A stretch of 64,000 nucleotides of DNA from CAVOJY01 sp963696405 (GTDB lineage Bacteria; Chloroflexota; Limnocylindria; Limnocylindrales; CSP1-4). Below, one piece after another: positions 45,108-53,553 of the stretch. The notes under the pieces were generated by a model. That model was not told the origin of the DNA and did not search any database. It saw nothing but the letters and a program-made list of their open reading frames with translations. The stretch covers positions 620,001-684,000 of the forward strand of contig CAVOJY010000006.1 of NCBI GenBank assembly GCA_963696405.1, given 5' to 3'. Within the stretch, counting starts at the first letter, position 1. Each line of letters begins with the position of its first letter. Made by a program: the position numbers and the translations under genes.

Positions 45108-45334
45108 GCCTGAAGCTCTATCGTCCCGGCCCCAGCGGGCTCGAGCCAGCCTCCGTCGTCACGGAGGACTACCGGACGCGCCTGCGCTCGCGACGCTGGC
45201 GGCTGCCGCCGCTGAAGAACCCCGAGGCGAAGCCGGTCACCGCGCTGGCCGGCGCAGTCATGATCGCCGCCCTCGCGGTGGCCACGTTCGCCATCCTTAT
45301 CGCCGGGTACGCCAGCGGCTTCTGGGGGGTGTGA
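45104..45334 (+). CDS. Small single-span membrane protein
   Basis: This 76-residue ORF has a basic N-terminal half (RTRLRSRRWRLPP) and one C-terminal membrane helix (about 46-70; LAGAVMIAALAVATFAILIAG). It starts at GTG overlapping the prs stop by 4 nt. I do not recognise the family; the positive-inside rule places the N-terminus in the cytoplasm. Confidence 0.65.
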   Translation: MSLKLYRPGPSGLEPASVVTEDYRTRLRSRRWRLPPLKNPEAKPVTALAGAVMIAALAVATFAILIAGYASGFWGV

Positions 45335-45360
45335 GCGCCGCGTGGCAGCGTCCGCGCCCC

Positions 45361-45376
45361 GGGCGGTGAGACGCCC
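45361..45376 (+). terminator. Weak hairpin after the parA-prs run
   Basis: GGGCG / CGCCC with a 6-nt loop lies 26 nt after the small membrane protein stop, before the secA promoter. It is a short stem with no T-tract. Confidence 0.3.
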
Positions 45377-45450
45377 ACCTCCAGAGGCTGCGGGGCGCTG
45401 GGGCGGCGCAGGTCCGCCGAGCCCGGAGAGGGCCGGCCGGGACCCACGCC

Positions 45451-45456
45451 TATACT
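45451..45456 (+). promoter_or_regulatory. -10 box for secA
   Basis: TATACT ends 10 nt before the secA ATG, so the leader would be only a few bases and contains no Shine-Dalgarno. No -35 match is seen. Confidence 0.5.
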
Positions 45457-45466
45457 TGACCTTCCG

Positions 45467-48400
45467 ATGCTGAACTTCCTTTCCCGCTTCGTCGACTCGA
45501 ACGACCGCGAGCTGAAACGGCTCGAGCGCTACGTCGATGAGTCGAACGCCCTCGACGACGAATTCCAGGCACTGTCAGACGACGAGATCCGCGCCCGCAT
45601 GGTCGAGGTGCGCCAGGAGATCAGCGAGGACGGCGCGCCCTCCGAGCCGTCCGAGGAGGAACTCGAACGCAGCGACAGTGAGCGCCGCCTCGAGCTCCGC
45701 AGGGAGCGCGAGAAGGCGGACTTGGCGCGCCTTCGCGAGGTCCTCGACGGCGCGCTCCCGGAGGTCTTCGCCGCGGCCCGCGAGGTGAGCCGCCGCAAGA
45801 CCGGCATGCGGCACTTCGACGTGCAGCTGCTCGGGGGCGTCGTCCTCCACCAGGGGAAGATCGCGGAGATGAAGACCGGCGAGGGCAAGACGCTCGTCGC
45901 GCCGCTCGCCGCCGCCCTCAACGCGATGTCCGGCCGCGGCGTCCACATCGTCACCGTCAACGACTACCTGGCCAAGCGCGACACCCAGTGGATGGGCCCC
46001 ATCTACCACGGCCTGGGGCTCTCGGTCGGCACGATCCAGCACGAATCGTCGTTCCTCTACGACCCGGACTACCGGACGAGCGACGAGCGGATGCTGTATC
46101 TGCGTCCGTGCAGCCGCCGCGAGGCGTACGCCGCTGACGTGACGTACGGCACGAACAACGAGTTCGGCTTCGACTATCTCCGCGACAACATGGTCACGGA
46201 GCTTCCCGAACGGGTCCAGCGCGAGCGCTACTTCGCCATCGTCGACGAGGTTGACAACATCCTCATTGACGAGGCGCGGACCCCGCTCATCATCAGCGGC
46301 CAGGCCGAGGAGTCGGCGGACCTCTACTACCAGTTCGCGCGTCTCGTCCCACGCCTCAAGCCCCGGCCCGACGGCGCAACCGAGGGCGGGGACTACTTCC
46401 TGGACCTCAAGGAACGCGCGGTGTCCCCGACCGAGGAGGGCATCGACAAGATCGAGCAGTGGCTGCGCGTGCCGAACCTCTTCGACACGGACCCGCGCCT
46501 GGCCCGCCATTTCGAACAGGCGCTGCGAGCGCACAGCCTCTTCAAGCGCGATCGCGACTACATCGTCAAGGACGCCGAGATCGTCATCGTCGACGAGTTC
46601 ACCGGGCGCCAGATGCCCGGCCGTCGGTGGTCGGAAGGTCTCCACCAGGCGATCGAGGCAAAAGAGGGCCTCCGGGTCCAGCGCGAGTCGGTCACCCTCG
46701 CGACGATCACCTTCCAGAACTACTTCCGCCTGTACAGGAAGCTGGCCGGGATGACCGGCACGGCCATGACCGAGGCGGAGGAGTTCCACAAGATCTACAA
46801 CCTCGAGGTCGTCGGGGTGCCGACCCACCGGCCGATGGTCCGCGATGACCTGCCCGACCTCGTCTACCGCACCGAGAACGGCAAGTTCAACTCCGTCATC
46901 GACGAGATCATCGAGATGCAGGAGCTGGGCCGGCCGGTGCTCGTCGGCACGGTGAGCGTCGAGAAGAGCGAACTGCTGGCTGACATGCTCAAGCGCAGGG
47001 GAATCCGCCACGAGGTCCTGAACGCGAAGTTCCACGAGAAGGAGGCCTCGATCATCGCCCAGGCCGGGCGGAGCGGGGCCGTGACGATCTCCACGAACAT
47101 GGCCGGCCGCGGCACGGACATCGTCCTCGGCGGGAACCCGGCCGGGCTGGCCTCAGAGCTCCTGCACCGCCAGGGGATCAACCCGGCGGAGGCGCCGCAG
47201 GACGTCTACCAGGGTGCGCTGGCAGAGGCCCGCGAGATCTGCGGCGAGGACCACGAGCGGGTGGTTGCCGCAGGTGGCCTCCACATCGTCGGCACGGAGC
47301 GGCACGAAGCCCGGCGAATCGACAACCAGCTCCGCGGTCGCTCGGGGCGCCAGGGAGACCCGGGGACATCACGGTTCTACCTGTCGCTCGAGGATGACCT
47401 CATGAAGCGGTTCGCGTCGGACCGCGTGGCCGGGATCATGGATCGCCTCGGACTCGACGACGACGTGGCCATCGAGTCGCGTCTCGTCTCGAGGACCATC
47501 GAGAGCGCGCAGTCCCGGGTCGAGGGGTACAACTTCGACATCCGCAAGCGGGTCGTCGAGTTCGACGACATCATCAACAAGCAGCGCGAGACGATCTACG
47601 CCGAACGGGACAAGGTGCTTCACAACGAGGACCTGACCGAGACGGTCCGCGGCTTCCTCGACGGTGAAGTCGAGGCCCTGGTCGATGAACATCTCTCCGG
47701 TGAGGACCCGAACGAATGGAACGTGGACGCGCTCGCTGCCGCGGTCCGGACGCTGGGCCTGGGCGGTCCGGGAACAACCGCCGACGAGCTCTGGGAGGCC
47801 GGGACCAAGGCGGCCATGGGGCAGCATCTGCGCGACCTCTGCGACGTGAAGCTCGAGACGCTCGAGCAGGAATACGGCGAGGACACCTGGGCGCTGGTCG
47901 AGCGGCTCGTGCTGCTTCGCGCCGTCGACTCGCTCTGGGTGGAACACCTCACGGAGCTGGACGACATGCGCCGCGGCATCGGCCTGCGCGGGTACAGCGG
48001 CGAGGACCCGCTGAACGCGTTCCGCAAGGAGGCGTTCAAGCTCTACGAGGAGCTCCAGGGCTTCATCCAGCGCCAGGTAGCGACCTCCATCTTCCGGGTA
48101 CAGGTAGTCCGCGAGGAACCTGCCCCGCTGGCACGCCCGCTGGCGGGTCCGGGCCAGCCGGCCCGTGACGAGGAGGTGGCCGAGGAGCCGGAGATGGTGG
48201 GCGCGGGAGCGGTTGACGCCTCCCCGGCCGGGGCGACCGTGGGAGCGTGGACGGCCCAGGGCGCCGGTGCGGGACCGACCGCTGCCGGCCTGGCAGACAA
48301 ACCCACCACGCCCACCGCTGCGCGTCCCGGCTCGAGCACCGCGGGCGCTGCAGAAGGGGCGGCGGGGGGTGCGCCAGCGCGCGGCAAAGGGCTCGCCGCG

Positions 48401-48571
48401 GGCGGCCCCGAGGTGAAGGGCCTGGCCCCCGATGTGATGCGCCAGGTGGCGTCCGGGGCGAAATACCAGCAGCCGGCCGCGCAGCGTCCAGGCGGGTCGG
48501 CAAAGGTAGGGAGGAACGATCCCTGCCCATGCGGGAGCGGCCAGAAGTACAAGAAGTGTCACGGGCGCTGA
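45467..48571 (+). CDS. secA: Preprotein translocase ATPase SecA
   Basis: This 1034-residue SecA drives protein export through SecYEG. Walker A is MKTGEGKTLVAPLAA (about 136-149), Walker B IVDEVDNILIDEARTPLIIS, with TVNDYLAKRD, TIMAGRGTDIVL-like TNMAGRGTDIVLGGNPAG, and LRGRSGRQGDPG. The C-terminal zinc motif is NDPCPCGSGQKYKKC. Compared with E. coli there is an acidic insertion of about 34 residues near 52-90, an insertion SSFLYDPDYRTSDERMLYLR before ADVTYGTNNEFGFDYLRDN, and a 120-residue Ala/Gly/Pro linker before the zinc motif. Confidence 0.97.
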   Translation: MLNFLSRFVDSNDRELKRLERYVDESNALDDEFQALSDDEIRARMVEVRQEISEDGAPSEPSEEELERSDSERRLELRREREKADLARLREVLDGALPEVFAAAREVSRRKTGMRHFDVQLLGGVVLHQGKIAEMKTGEGKTLVAPLAAALNAMSGRGVHIVTVNDYLAKRDTQWMGPIYHGLGLSVGTIQHESSFLYDPDYRTSDERMLYLRPCSRREAYAADVTYGTNNEFGFDYLRDNMVTELPERVQRERYFAIVDEVDNILIDEARTPLIISGQAEESADLYYQFARLVPRLKPRPDGATEGGDYFLDLKERAVSPTEEGIDKIEQWLRVPNLFDTDPRLARHFEQALRAHSLFKRDRDYIVKDAEIVIVDEFTGRQMPGRRWSEGLHQAIEAKEGLRVQRESVTLATITFQNYFRLYRKLAGMTGTAMTEAEEFHKIYNLEVVGVPTHRPMVRDDLPDLVYRTENGKFNSVIDEIIEMQELGRPVLVGTVSVEKSELLADMLKRRGIRHEVLNAKFHEKEASIIAQAGRSGAVTISTNMAGRGTDIVLGGNPAGLASELLHRQGINPAEAPQDVYQGALAEAREICGEDHERVVAAGGLHIVGTERHEARRIDNQLRGRSGRQGDPGTSRFYLSLEDDLMKRFASDRVAGIMDRLGLDDDVAIESRLVSRTIESAQSRVEGYNFDIRKRVVEFDDIINKQRETIYAERDKVLHNEDLTETVRGFLDGEVEALVDEHLSGEDPNEWNVDALAAAVRTLGLGGPGTTADELWEAGTKAAMGQHLRDLCDVKLETLEQEYGEDTWALVERLVLLRAVDSLWVEHLTELDDMRRGIGLRGYSGEDPLNAFRKEAFKLYEELQGFIQRQVATSIFRVQVVREEPAPLARPLAGPGQPARDEEVAEEPEMVGAGAVDASPAGATVGAWTAQGAGAGPTAAGLADKPTTPTAARPGSSTAGAAEGAAGGAPARGKGLAAGGPEVKGLAPDVMRQVASGAKYQQPAAQRPGGSAKVGRNDPCPCGSGQKYKKCHGR

Positions 48572-48627
48572 TCGGTCGAGACCCGCCCCGACCGCGTGAG
48601 GCCGACCGCCTCGACCCGGCCGGATAA

Positions 48628-49233
48628 GTGGCCCCGTCGTTCCGAGGCGATCTCGTTCGACTGGGGCTCGCCTGCGCCGGGGGGGCCGTGGCGGTCGCCG
48701 GTTACGGAACGTTACGGATCTGGCAGCAGGGCGAGACCGACGAGCGCGGTCGCCGGGTGGATGCGATCGTCGTTCTCGGTGCCGCGCACTACGGCAGCCA
48801 TCCGTCGCCGGTATTCGCAGCCCGCCTCGACCATGCCGTGGACCTCTTCGCAGAGGGAGTGGCGCCGCGCGTGATCGTGACCGGCGGCAAGCTGGAAGGC
48901 GACGCGTTCACGGAGGCCGACGTCGCCCGCGCGTACCTCCAGGGTCGCGGGATCCCCGGGGCCGCCATCCTGGCGGAGACCATCGGCCGGGACACCGCCG
49001 AATCGCTGACGAATGTCGCCGCGCTCATGAAGGATGCGAGGATCGGCGCGGCGATGCTCGTGAGCGATCGTACGCACATGCTTCGGACCCTGCGAATCGC
49101 CGACGATCTCGGAATCGAAGCCTACGGATCGCCGACGCCGATCAGCCCGGCCGACCGCGATCCGGGCGCCCGGGCCCGGGCAACGCTGCACGAGCTCGGG
49201 GCGCTGGCACGATACCTCCTGTCCGGTCGGTGA
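48628..49233 (+). CDS. DUF218/YdcF-like protein
   Basis: This 201-residue DUF218 protein has an N-terminal hydrophobic segment (about 11-27) followed by DAIVVLGAAHYGSHPSPVFAAR, APRVIVTGGKLEGDAFTEAD and the SAM-like-fold blocks RDTAESLTNVAAL and AMLVSDRTHMLRTLRI. SanA/YdcF/ElyC relatives are tied to envelope integrity and lipid carrier recycling, but biochemical roles vary. GTG at 48628 follows secA by 56 nt. Confidence 0.82.
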   Translation: MAPSFRGDLVRLGLACAGGAVAVAGYGTLRIWQQGETDERGRRVDAIVVLGAAHYGSHPSPVFAARLDHAVDLFAEGVAPRVIVTGGKLEGDAFTEADVARAYLQGRGIPGAAILAETIGRDTAESLTNVAALMKDARIGAAMLVSDRTHMLRTLRIADDLGIEAYGSPTPISPADRDPGARARATLHELGALARYLLSGR

Positions 49234-49314
49234 GGCGGCGGTCGGAAGACGCGTCCGTCGTGCCGCCACCCGCCACGACTTTCGGAAAACTTCAAAGATT
49301 CCGGCCCTACCCCC

Positions 49315-49343
49315 TTGGCGACCGGTCGGCCACTTCATATACT
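49315..49343 (+). promoter_or_regulatory. Sigma-70-type promoter upstream of the prfB unit
   Basis: TTGGCG (49315-49320) and TATACT (49338-49343) are separated by exactly 17 nt. Transcription should begin near 49350, giving an 87-nt leader. The leader opens with a 9-bp stem between ACGCCGGAG (49352-49360) and CTCCGGTGT. Confidence 0.65.
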
Positions 49344-49436
49344 TGCAGCGAACGCCGGAGGTCGCGCTCCGGTGTTGCATTTGCCACCCCGACGCTGCCC
49401 CGGCGCCTGCGCGGTGGATGAAGAAGTGAGGGAAGG

Positions 49437-49664
49437 GTGCGAGCTGACGTCGCCGAGGAAGGGTTCCTCGATCTGATCGCCTGCGAGCGGGACTGCCGTC
49501 GTTGCAGCTACGCAACCTGCCTCGACTGCGACGGCAACTGCGGCTCCTGCCTGCACAACGCCTACTGCCCCTGCGTGAACCCCGTCGTCGCTCGAAGCAA
49601 GACGGCCCTGCGCATGATCGAGCTCCGCCCGATCCTGCTGCAGGACCTCCGAGCCGATCGCTGA
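49437..49664 (+). CDS. Small Cys-rich protein upstream of prfB
   Basis: This 75-residue protein contains nine Cys at positions 16, 20, 23, 28, 31, 35, 38, 44 and 46, all in the central 31 residues (for example CERDCRRCSYATCLDCDGNC), between a short acidic N-terminus and a basic helical C-terminus. The spacing suggests metal or iron-sulfur binding; I do not recognise the family. The GTG start is preceded by GAGGGAAG with close spacing. Its stop overlaps the prfB ATG by 1 nt, so the two are probably co-translated. No signal peptide is present. Confidence 0.65.
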   Translation: MRADVAEEGFLDLIACERDCRRCSYATCLDCDGNCGSCLHNAYCPCVNPVVARSKTALRMIELRPILLQDLRADR

Positions 49665-50774
49665 TGGACGCGACACTCGTGCGCGACCTCGCCGATCGCG
49701 TGCGCGCGACCTCGGGGCGCCTTTGACCTCGGCGGCAAGGAAGAGCGCCTCGGAGTTCTCGACGATCAGGCCTCCCAGCCCGGGTTCTGGGATGACCCGC
49801 AGTCGGCTCAGCGCGTCCTGAGGCAATCGGAGGATCTCCGCGACGAGATTGCCACCTGGAGAGAGCTCGAGCGGCGGGCCCACGACCTCGAGGAGCTGAA
49901 CGACCTCGCCTCCGGCGGCGACGACCCTGCGCTCGAGGCCGACCTCGCCGCGGAGTTCGAGAGTCTCGCCGCGGCGTACGGCCGCCTGCGGGCCGCCCTC
50001 CTCTTCAGCGGCGAGTACGACGAACGGGACGCCATCCTCACCATCAGTGCCGGGGCCGGAGGCACCGAGGCAACCGACTGGGCCCAGATGCTCCTCCGGA
50101 TGTACCTCCGCTGGGCGGAGCGACACAGGTTCGCCACCGAGATCCTCGACCAGGCCGAGGGCGAGGAGGTCGGCCTCAAGAGCGTCACGGTGGCCGTGGA
50201 CGGTCGGTCGGCGTACGGCTACCTCCGTGCGGAGCGGGGTGTTCACCGGCTCGTGCGCATCAGCCCGTTCGACTCGCAGAAGCGCCGCCATACGACGTTC
50301 GCCCTGATCGAGGTCCTTCCGGAGGTCGAGGACGACGTCGAGGCCGAGATCAGGGACGACGACCTTCGGATCGACACGTTCCGAGCCACCGGCCATGGCG
50401 GACAGAACGTCAACAAGACCGAAACGGCCGTGCGGATCACCCACGTGCCGACCGGCATCACCGCGCAGAGCCAGAACGAGCGGTCGCAGCTCCAGAACCG
50501 GGCGACCGCGATGAAGATCCTCCGTGCCCGGCTGCTGGAGCGCGCCCTCGAGGAACGGGAGGCGCACGCCGCCGAGCTGCGGGGTGAGCACGTCGAGGCT
50601 GGGTGGGGAAACCAGATCCGCTCGTACGTGCTCCACCCGTACCAGATGGTCAAGGATCACCGCACGAACCACGAGACGGGGAACACCGCTGCCGTCCTGG
50701 ACGGCGACCTCGACACCTTCATGCAGGCCGAGCTCGAGCGCCTCGCGACAGCGGTGTCGGCGGAGGCGACGTGA
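49664..50774 (+). CDS. prfB: Peptide chain release factor 2 (programmed +1 frameshift)
   Basis: RF2 (369 residues after frameshift) releases peptides at UGA and UAA. The first 20 codons from ATG 49664 end in CTT TGA; translation continues in the +1 frame as DLGGKEERLGVLDDQASQPG. It carries GGQ in RATGHGGQNVNKTETAVRI and the SPF tripeptide in RISPFDSQKRRHTTF that marks RF2. Expression is autoregulated: scarce RF2 favours the frameshift. Downstream, the GNAT gene overlaps its stop by 4 nt. Confidence 0.96.
49714..49727 (+). promoter_or_regulatory. prfB +1 programmed frameshift site
   Basis: The sequence GGGGCGCCTTTGAC contains the classical CTT TGA C shift site (49721-49727) with a G-rich Shine-Dalgarno-like GGGG just upstream, as in E. 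coli prfB. The ribosome slips from CTT to TTT and reads GAC next. Confidence 0.95.
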
Positions 50775-51832
50775 TCGTGACGGGGCCGCCCCGAGGCGGG
50801 AACGGGACGGGCGCCGGAGCGACGGCGTTTCTGCGTCCCATCACCCGGGAGGACATTCCCGCGTGCGTGGAGGTCTTCGACCTGGCCGAGGGCGCGCTGT
50901 ACGAGCGGCTCAACCAGGAGCTGCCTCCCTCCGACCCGAGCTCGCTGGAGCGCCTGCTCGAGCACCTGCTCGAGCACGATCCCGGGCTGGCCTGGCTCGC
51001 CGAGCCGCCCTCGAGCACGGCCGACCCGGTCCGCCCGCCCGTCCTGGGCTTCGGCTCGGCCTTCCAGCGCGAGAACGCCTGGCACCTCTCGCTTCTCTAT
51101 GTGCGGCCCGACGCTCAGCGGGAGGGATTGGGGAGACGGATCTTCCGCGCCTGCCTGCCGAAGGGACCCCGTCATCCGGACGCGGGCGCGGGTGGCGGCA
51201 CGCTCGACGACTCCGGCGGGAGCCGTACCAACGAGCGGCAGACCGCGGCCCGCGGAACCCTGACGGTGTGCACGGACGCCGTGCAACCCGTTTCGACGGG
51301 GCTCTACGCGACCTACGGCCTGGTACCGCGGGTGCCCATCTTCACGGCCCTCGGGCGCCCGGCCCCCGGGTCATTCCCGGAACTGCCTGGGGGCGTCGTC
51401 GCTGCGGGGTTCGAGACGCTCGATGCCGGGCACGATGTCGCGGCAGCGCTCGATCGGGTGGATCGCGCGACCCTCGGCCACGTCCGCCCGGTCGACCACG
51501 CGCTCTGGCAAGGCGAGGGCCACCGTGGGGTCCTGTTCCACCGGGCGGGCGACCGCGAAGCTCTCGGCTACGGCTACACGAGCCCGGCGGGGCGCCTTGG
51601 CCCGCTCGCGCTCCTTGACCCGGTGATCACGCCGAGCGCGCTGGGCGTGCTGTTCAAGCGAGAAACGCCGCCGGGCGCGTGGGTCACCCTCGTTCCGGGC
51701 CCCTTCGACCGGGCGCTGGTCGCTCTCCTGCGGGCCGGGCTCCGGTTCGAGGGCTTCCCGGGGATGTTCGCCTCGACCCGGCAGGTCATGGCGCTCGATC
51801 GCTACATTCCGTTCAGCTTCGCCCTGCCGTGA
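50771..51832 (+). CDS. GNAT-family N-acetyltransferase
   Basis: This 353-residue protein has an N-terminal acetyltransferase domain (about 18-185; FLRPITREDIPACVEVFDLA, then HLSLLYVRPDAQREGLGRRIF, the acetyl-CoA loop). A second GNAT-like half lacks a clear acetyl-CoA motif (about 220-353). A Gly/Asp-rich insertion (DAGAGGGTLDDSGG) interrupts the first domain. The substrate is unknown. It overlaps prfB and the IMPase gene by 4 nt on each side. Confidence 0.8.
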   Translation: MIVTGPPRGGNGTGAGATAFLRPITREDIPACVEVFDLAEGALYERLNQELPPSDPSSLERLLEHLLEHDPGLAWLAEPPSSTADPVRPPVLGFGSAFQRENAWHLSLLYVRPDAQREGLGRRIFRACLPKGPRHPDAGAGGGTLDDSGGSRTNERQTAARGTLTVCTDAVQPVSTGLYATYGLVPRVPIFTALGRPAPGSFPELPGGVVAAGFETLDAGHDVAAALDRVDRATLGHVRPVDHALWQGEGHRGVLFHRAGDREALGYGYTSPAGRLGPLALLDPVITPSALGVLFKRETPPGAWVTLVPGPFDRALVALLRAGLRFEGFPGMFASTRQVMALDRYIPFSFALP

Positions 51833-52734
51833 GCGAAGCGGCGAGCGACCGGACGTTCGGCCCCGAATGGAGCGCCGAGCATCGCCGCGGCTCGGACCGC
51901 GAGCTCCGGGGCTGGCTGGACCTCGCGCTCCGCTGCTGCGACGAGGCCGACGGCATCGCGCGGCGGCACTTTGGCGGTCGCCTCGAGATCGACCGAAAGA
52001 GCGACGGCACGCTCGTGACGCAGGCCGACCAGGCCATCGAGCGGGTGCTCCGCGAGCGGATCCTGGCGGCATACCCCGCGCACGGCCTCGTGGGCGAGGA
52101 GTACGGCGAAGAGGCGGCAGGCGCGAGCGTCCGCTGGTATCTCGACCCGATCGACGGCACGCACAACTACGTCCGCGGCGTGCCCATCTTCGCCACCCTC
52201 ATCGCGGTCGAGCGGGATGGCGAGGTCCAGGTCGGCGTGGCGAGCGCGCCCGCACTCGGGCAGCGCTGGTTCGCCTGGCGAGGGGGAGGCGCCTGGACCG
52301 TACCGATCGCACCCGACCGTTCCGCCCGGCGCGCCAGTGAGCCGACGCCCGGGCCCGGGCCCCGGCCCCGGCCTCGCAGGCTCCACGCGTCGATCATCGC
52401 CGACCTGACCAGGGCGTCGATCGTGTACGGGTCGCTCGGCGAGATCATCCGGGCGGGCTTCCGGGAGCCGCTGACCGTGCTCATCGACCGCGCCTGGAGA
52501 GATCGCGGCTTCGGCGAGTTCTGGGGGCACGCGCTGGTCGCCGAGGGCAAGGCCGAGGCGATGATCGAGATCGGTCTGCAGCCGTGGGATATCGCAGCGC
52601 TCCTCGTCCTGGTGGAGGAGGCAGGCGGACGGCTCACCGACGCCGGCGGCGGTCGCGGAGTCCACCTGCCCGAAGTCGTCACCTCAAACGGTCACCTGCA
52701 TCGTCGGCTGCTGGAGATCCTGGCCCGGCGCTGA
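51829..52734 (+). CDS. Inositol monophosphatase/histidinol-phosphatase family
   Basis: This 301-residue Mg-dependent phosphatase of the IMPase fold shows the metal motifs GLVGEEYGEEAAG, WYLDPIDGTHNYVRGVPIFAT and QPWDIAALLVLVEEAGGRLTD. It may be the HisN-type histidinol phosphatase or act on inositol or nucleotide phosphates; no other his gene is nearby. A Pro/Arg tract (PGPGPRPRPRR) occurs mid-protein. The GTG start overlaps the GNAT stop by 4 nt. Confidence 0.88.
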   Translation: MSEAASDRTFGPEWSAEHRRGSDRELRGWLDLALRCCDEADGIARRHFGGRLEIDRKSDGTLVTQADQAIERVLRERILAAYPAHGLVGEEYGEEAAGASVRWYLDPIDGTHNYVRGVPIFATLIAVERDGEVQVGVASAPALGQRWFAWRGGGAWTVPIAPDRSARRASEPTPGPGPRPRPRRLHASIIADLTRASIVYGSLGEIIRAGFREPLTVLIDRAWRDRGFGEFWGHALVAEGKAEAMIEIGLQPWDIAALLVLVEEAGGRLTDAGGGRGVHLPEVVTSNGHLHRRLLEILARR

Positions 52735-52789
52735 GGCGCAGCCAGCGAGCGCCCCGGGCAGGGAACCCGGTCGAGGCCGGATCCTGTGC

Positions 52790-52795
52790 TACTCT
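52790..52795 (+). promoter_or_regulatory. -10 box, leaderless ftsE
   Basis: TACTCT ends 6 nt before the ftsE GTG, predicting a transcript that starts at the initiation codon. No Shine-Dalgarno is present. Confidence 0.45.
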
Positions 52796-52801
52796 CGGGC
52801 C

Positions 52802-53548
52802 GTGGCCCTGCTCGGTGCGCCCCCGGTGCCTGAGGCACCGGATCTCGTCGACCCGCGGCGCGTTACGGTCGCCCTGCTGGACGTCGGGAAGACCTACCCG
52901 AACGGCCGGCAGGCACTCATCGATGTCGATCTCGTCATCCCCGACGGCGACTTCGTCTTCCTCGTCGGTCCGTCCGGGGCGGGCAAGAGCACGCTGACGA
53001 AGCTCCTCATCCGCGACGAGCTGCCCACTACCGGGACCGTGTTCGTCGCCGGCAAGGACGTCACGCGCCTGAGGCGCCGCGACGTCCCACGCCTCCGCCG
53101 CCAGATCGGGACAGTGTTCCAGGACTTCAAGCTCCTGCCCACGAAGACGGTCCGGGAGAACGTCGCCTTCGCGCTCGAGGTCACGGGCACCCCTGGCCGG
53201 CAGATCCGCCCGGCCGTGAGCCGGGTCCTCGAGCTGGTCGGCCTCACCGCACAGGCCGACCAGCTGCCCGCCCAGCTGTCGGGCGGCGAGCAGCAGCGAA
53301 CGGCGATCGCCCGCGCCCTCGTCCACGATCCCCGGATCATCATTGCCGACGAGCCGACCGGGAACCTCGATCCCCTCATCAGCTGGGAGATCATCCAGCT
53401 CCTCCTGCGCATCAACGAGCTCGGGACAACCGTGCTCATGGCCACCCACAACGCCGAGGTCGTGACGGCCATGCGCAGGCGCGTCGTGGCCCTGGAGGAC
53501 GGCCGGATCGTCCGCGACGAGGTCGGCGGCTACCACAGGGAGTACTGA
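52802..53548 (+). CDS. ftsE: Cell division ATP-binding protein FtsE
   Basis: This 248-residue ABC ATPase has Walker A VGPSGAGKSTLTKLLI, Q-loop QIGTVFQDFKLLPTKTVREN (the FtsE-type DFKLLP), signature QLSGGEQQRTAIARALV and Walker B IIIADEPTGNLDP. With FtsX it activates peptidoglycan hydrolases at the septum. The N-terminus is about 25 residues longer than usual before VALLDVGKTYPNG. ftsX begins 5 nt after its stop. Confidence 0.95.
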   Translation: MALLGAPPVPEAPDLVDPRRVTVALLDVGKTYPNGRQALIDVDLVIPDGDFVFLVGPSGAGKSTLTKLLIRDELPTTGTVFVAGKDVTRLRRRDVPRLRRQIGTVFQDFKLLPTKTVRENVAFALEVTGTPGRQIRPAVSRVLELVGLTAQADQLPAQLSGGEQQRTAIARALVHDPRIIIADEPTGNLDPLISWEIIQLLLRINELGTTVLMATHNAEVVTAMRRRVVALEDGRIVRDEVGGYHREY

Positions 53549-53553
53549 GCGGC

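Noticed and set aside
48572..48627. Small gene between secA and the DUF218 gene
   Set aside because: Only 56 bp with no start plus Shine-Dalgarno combination.
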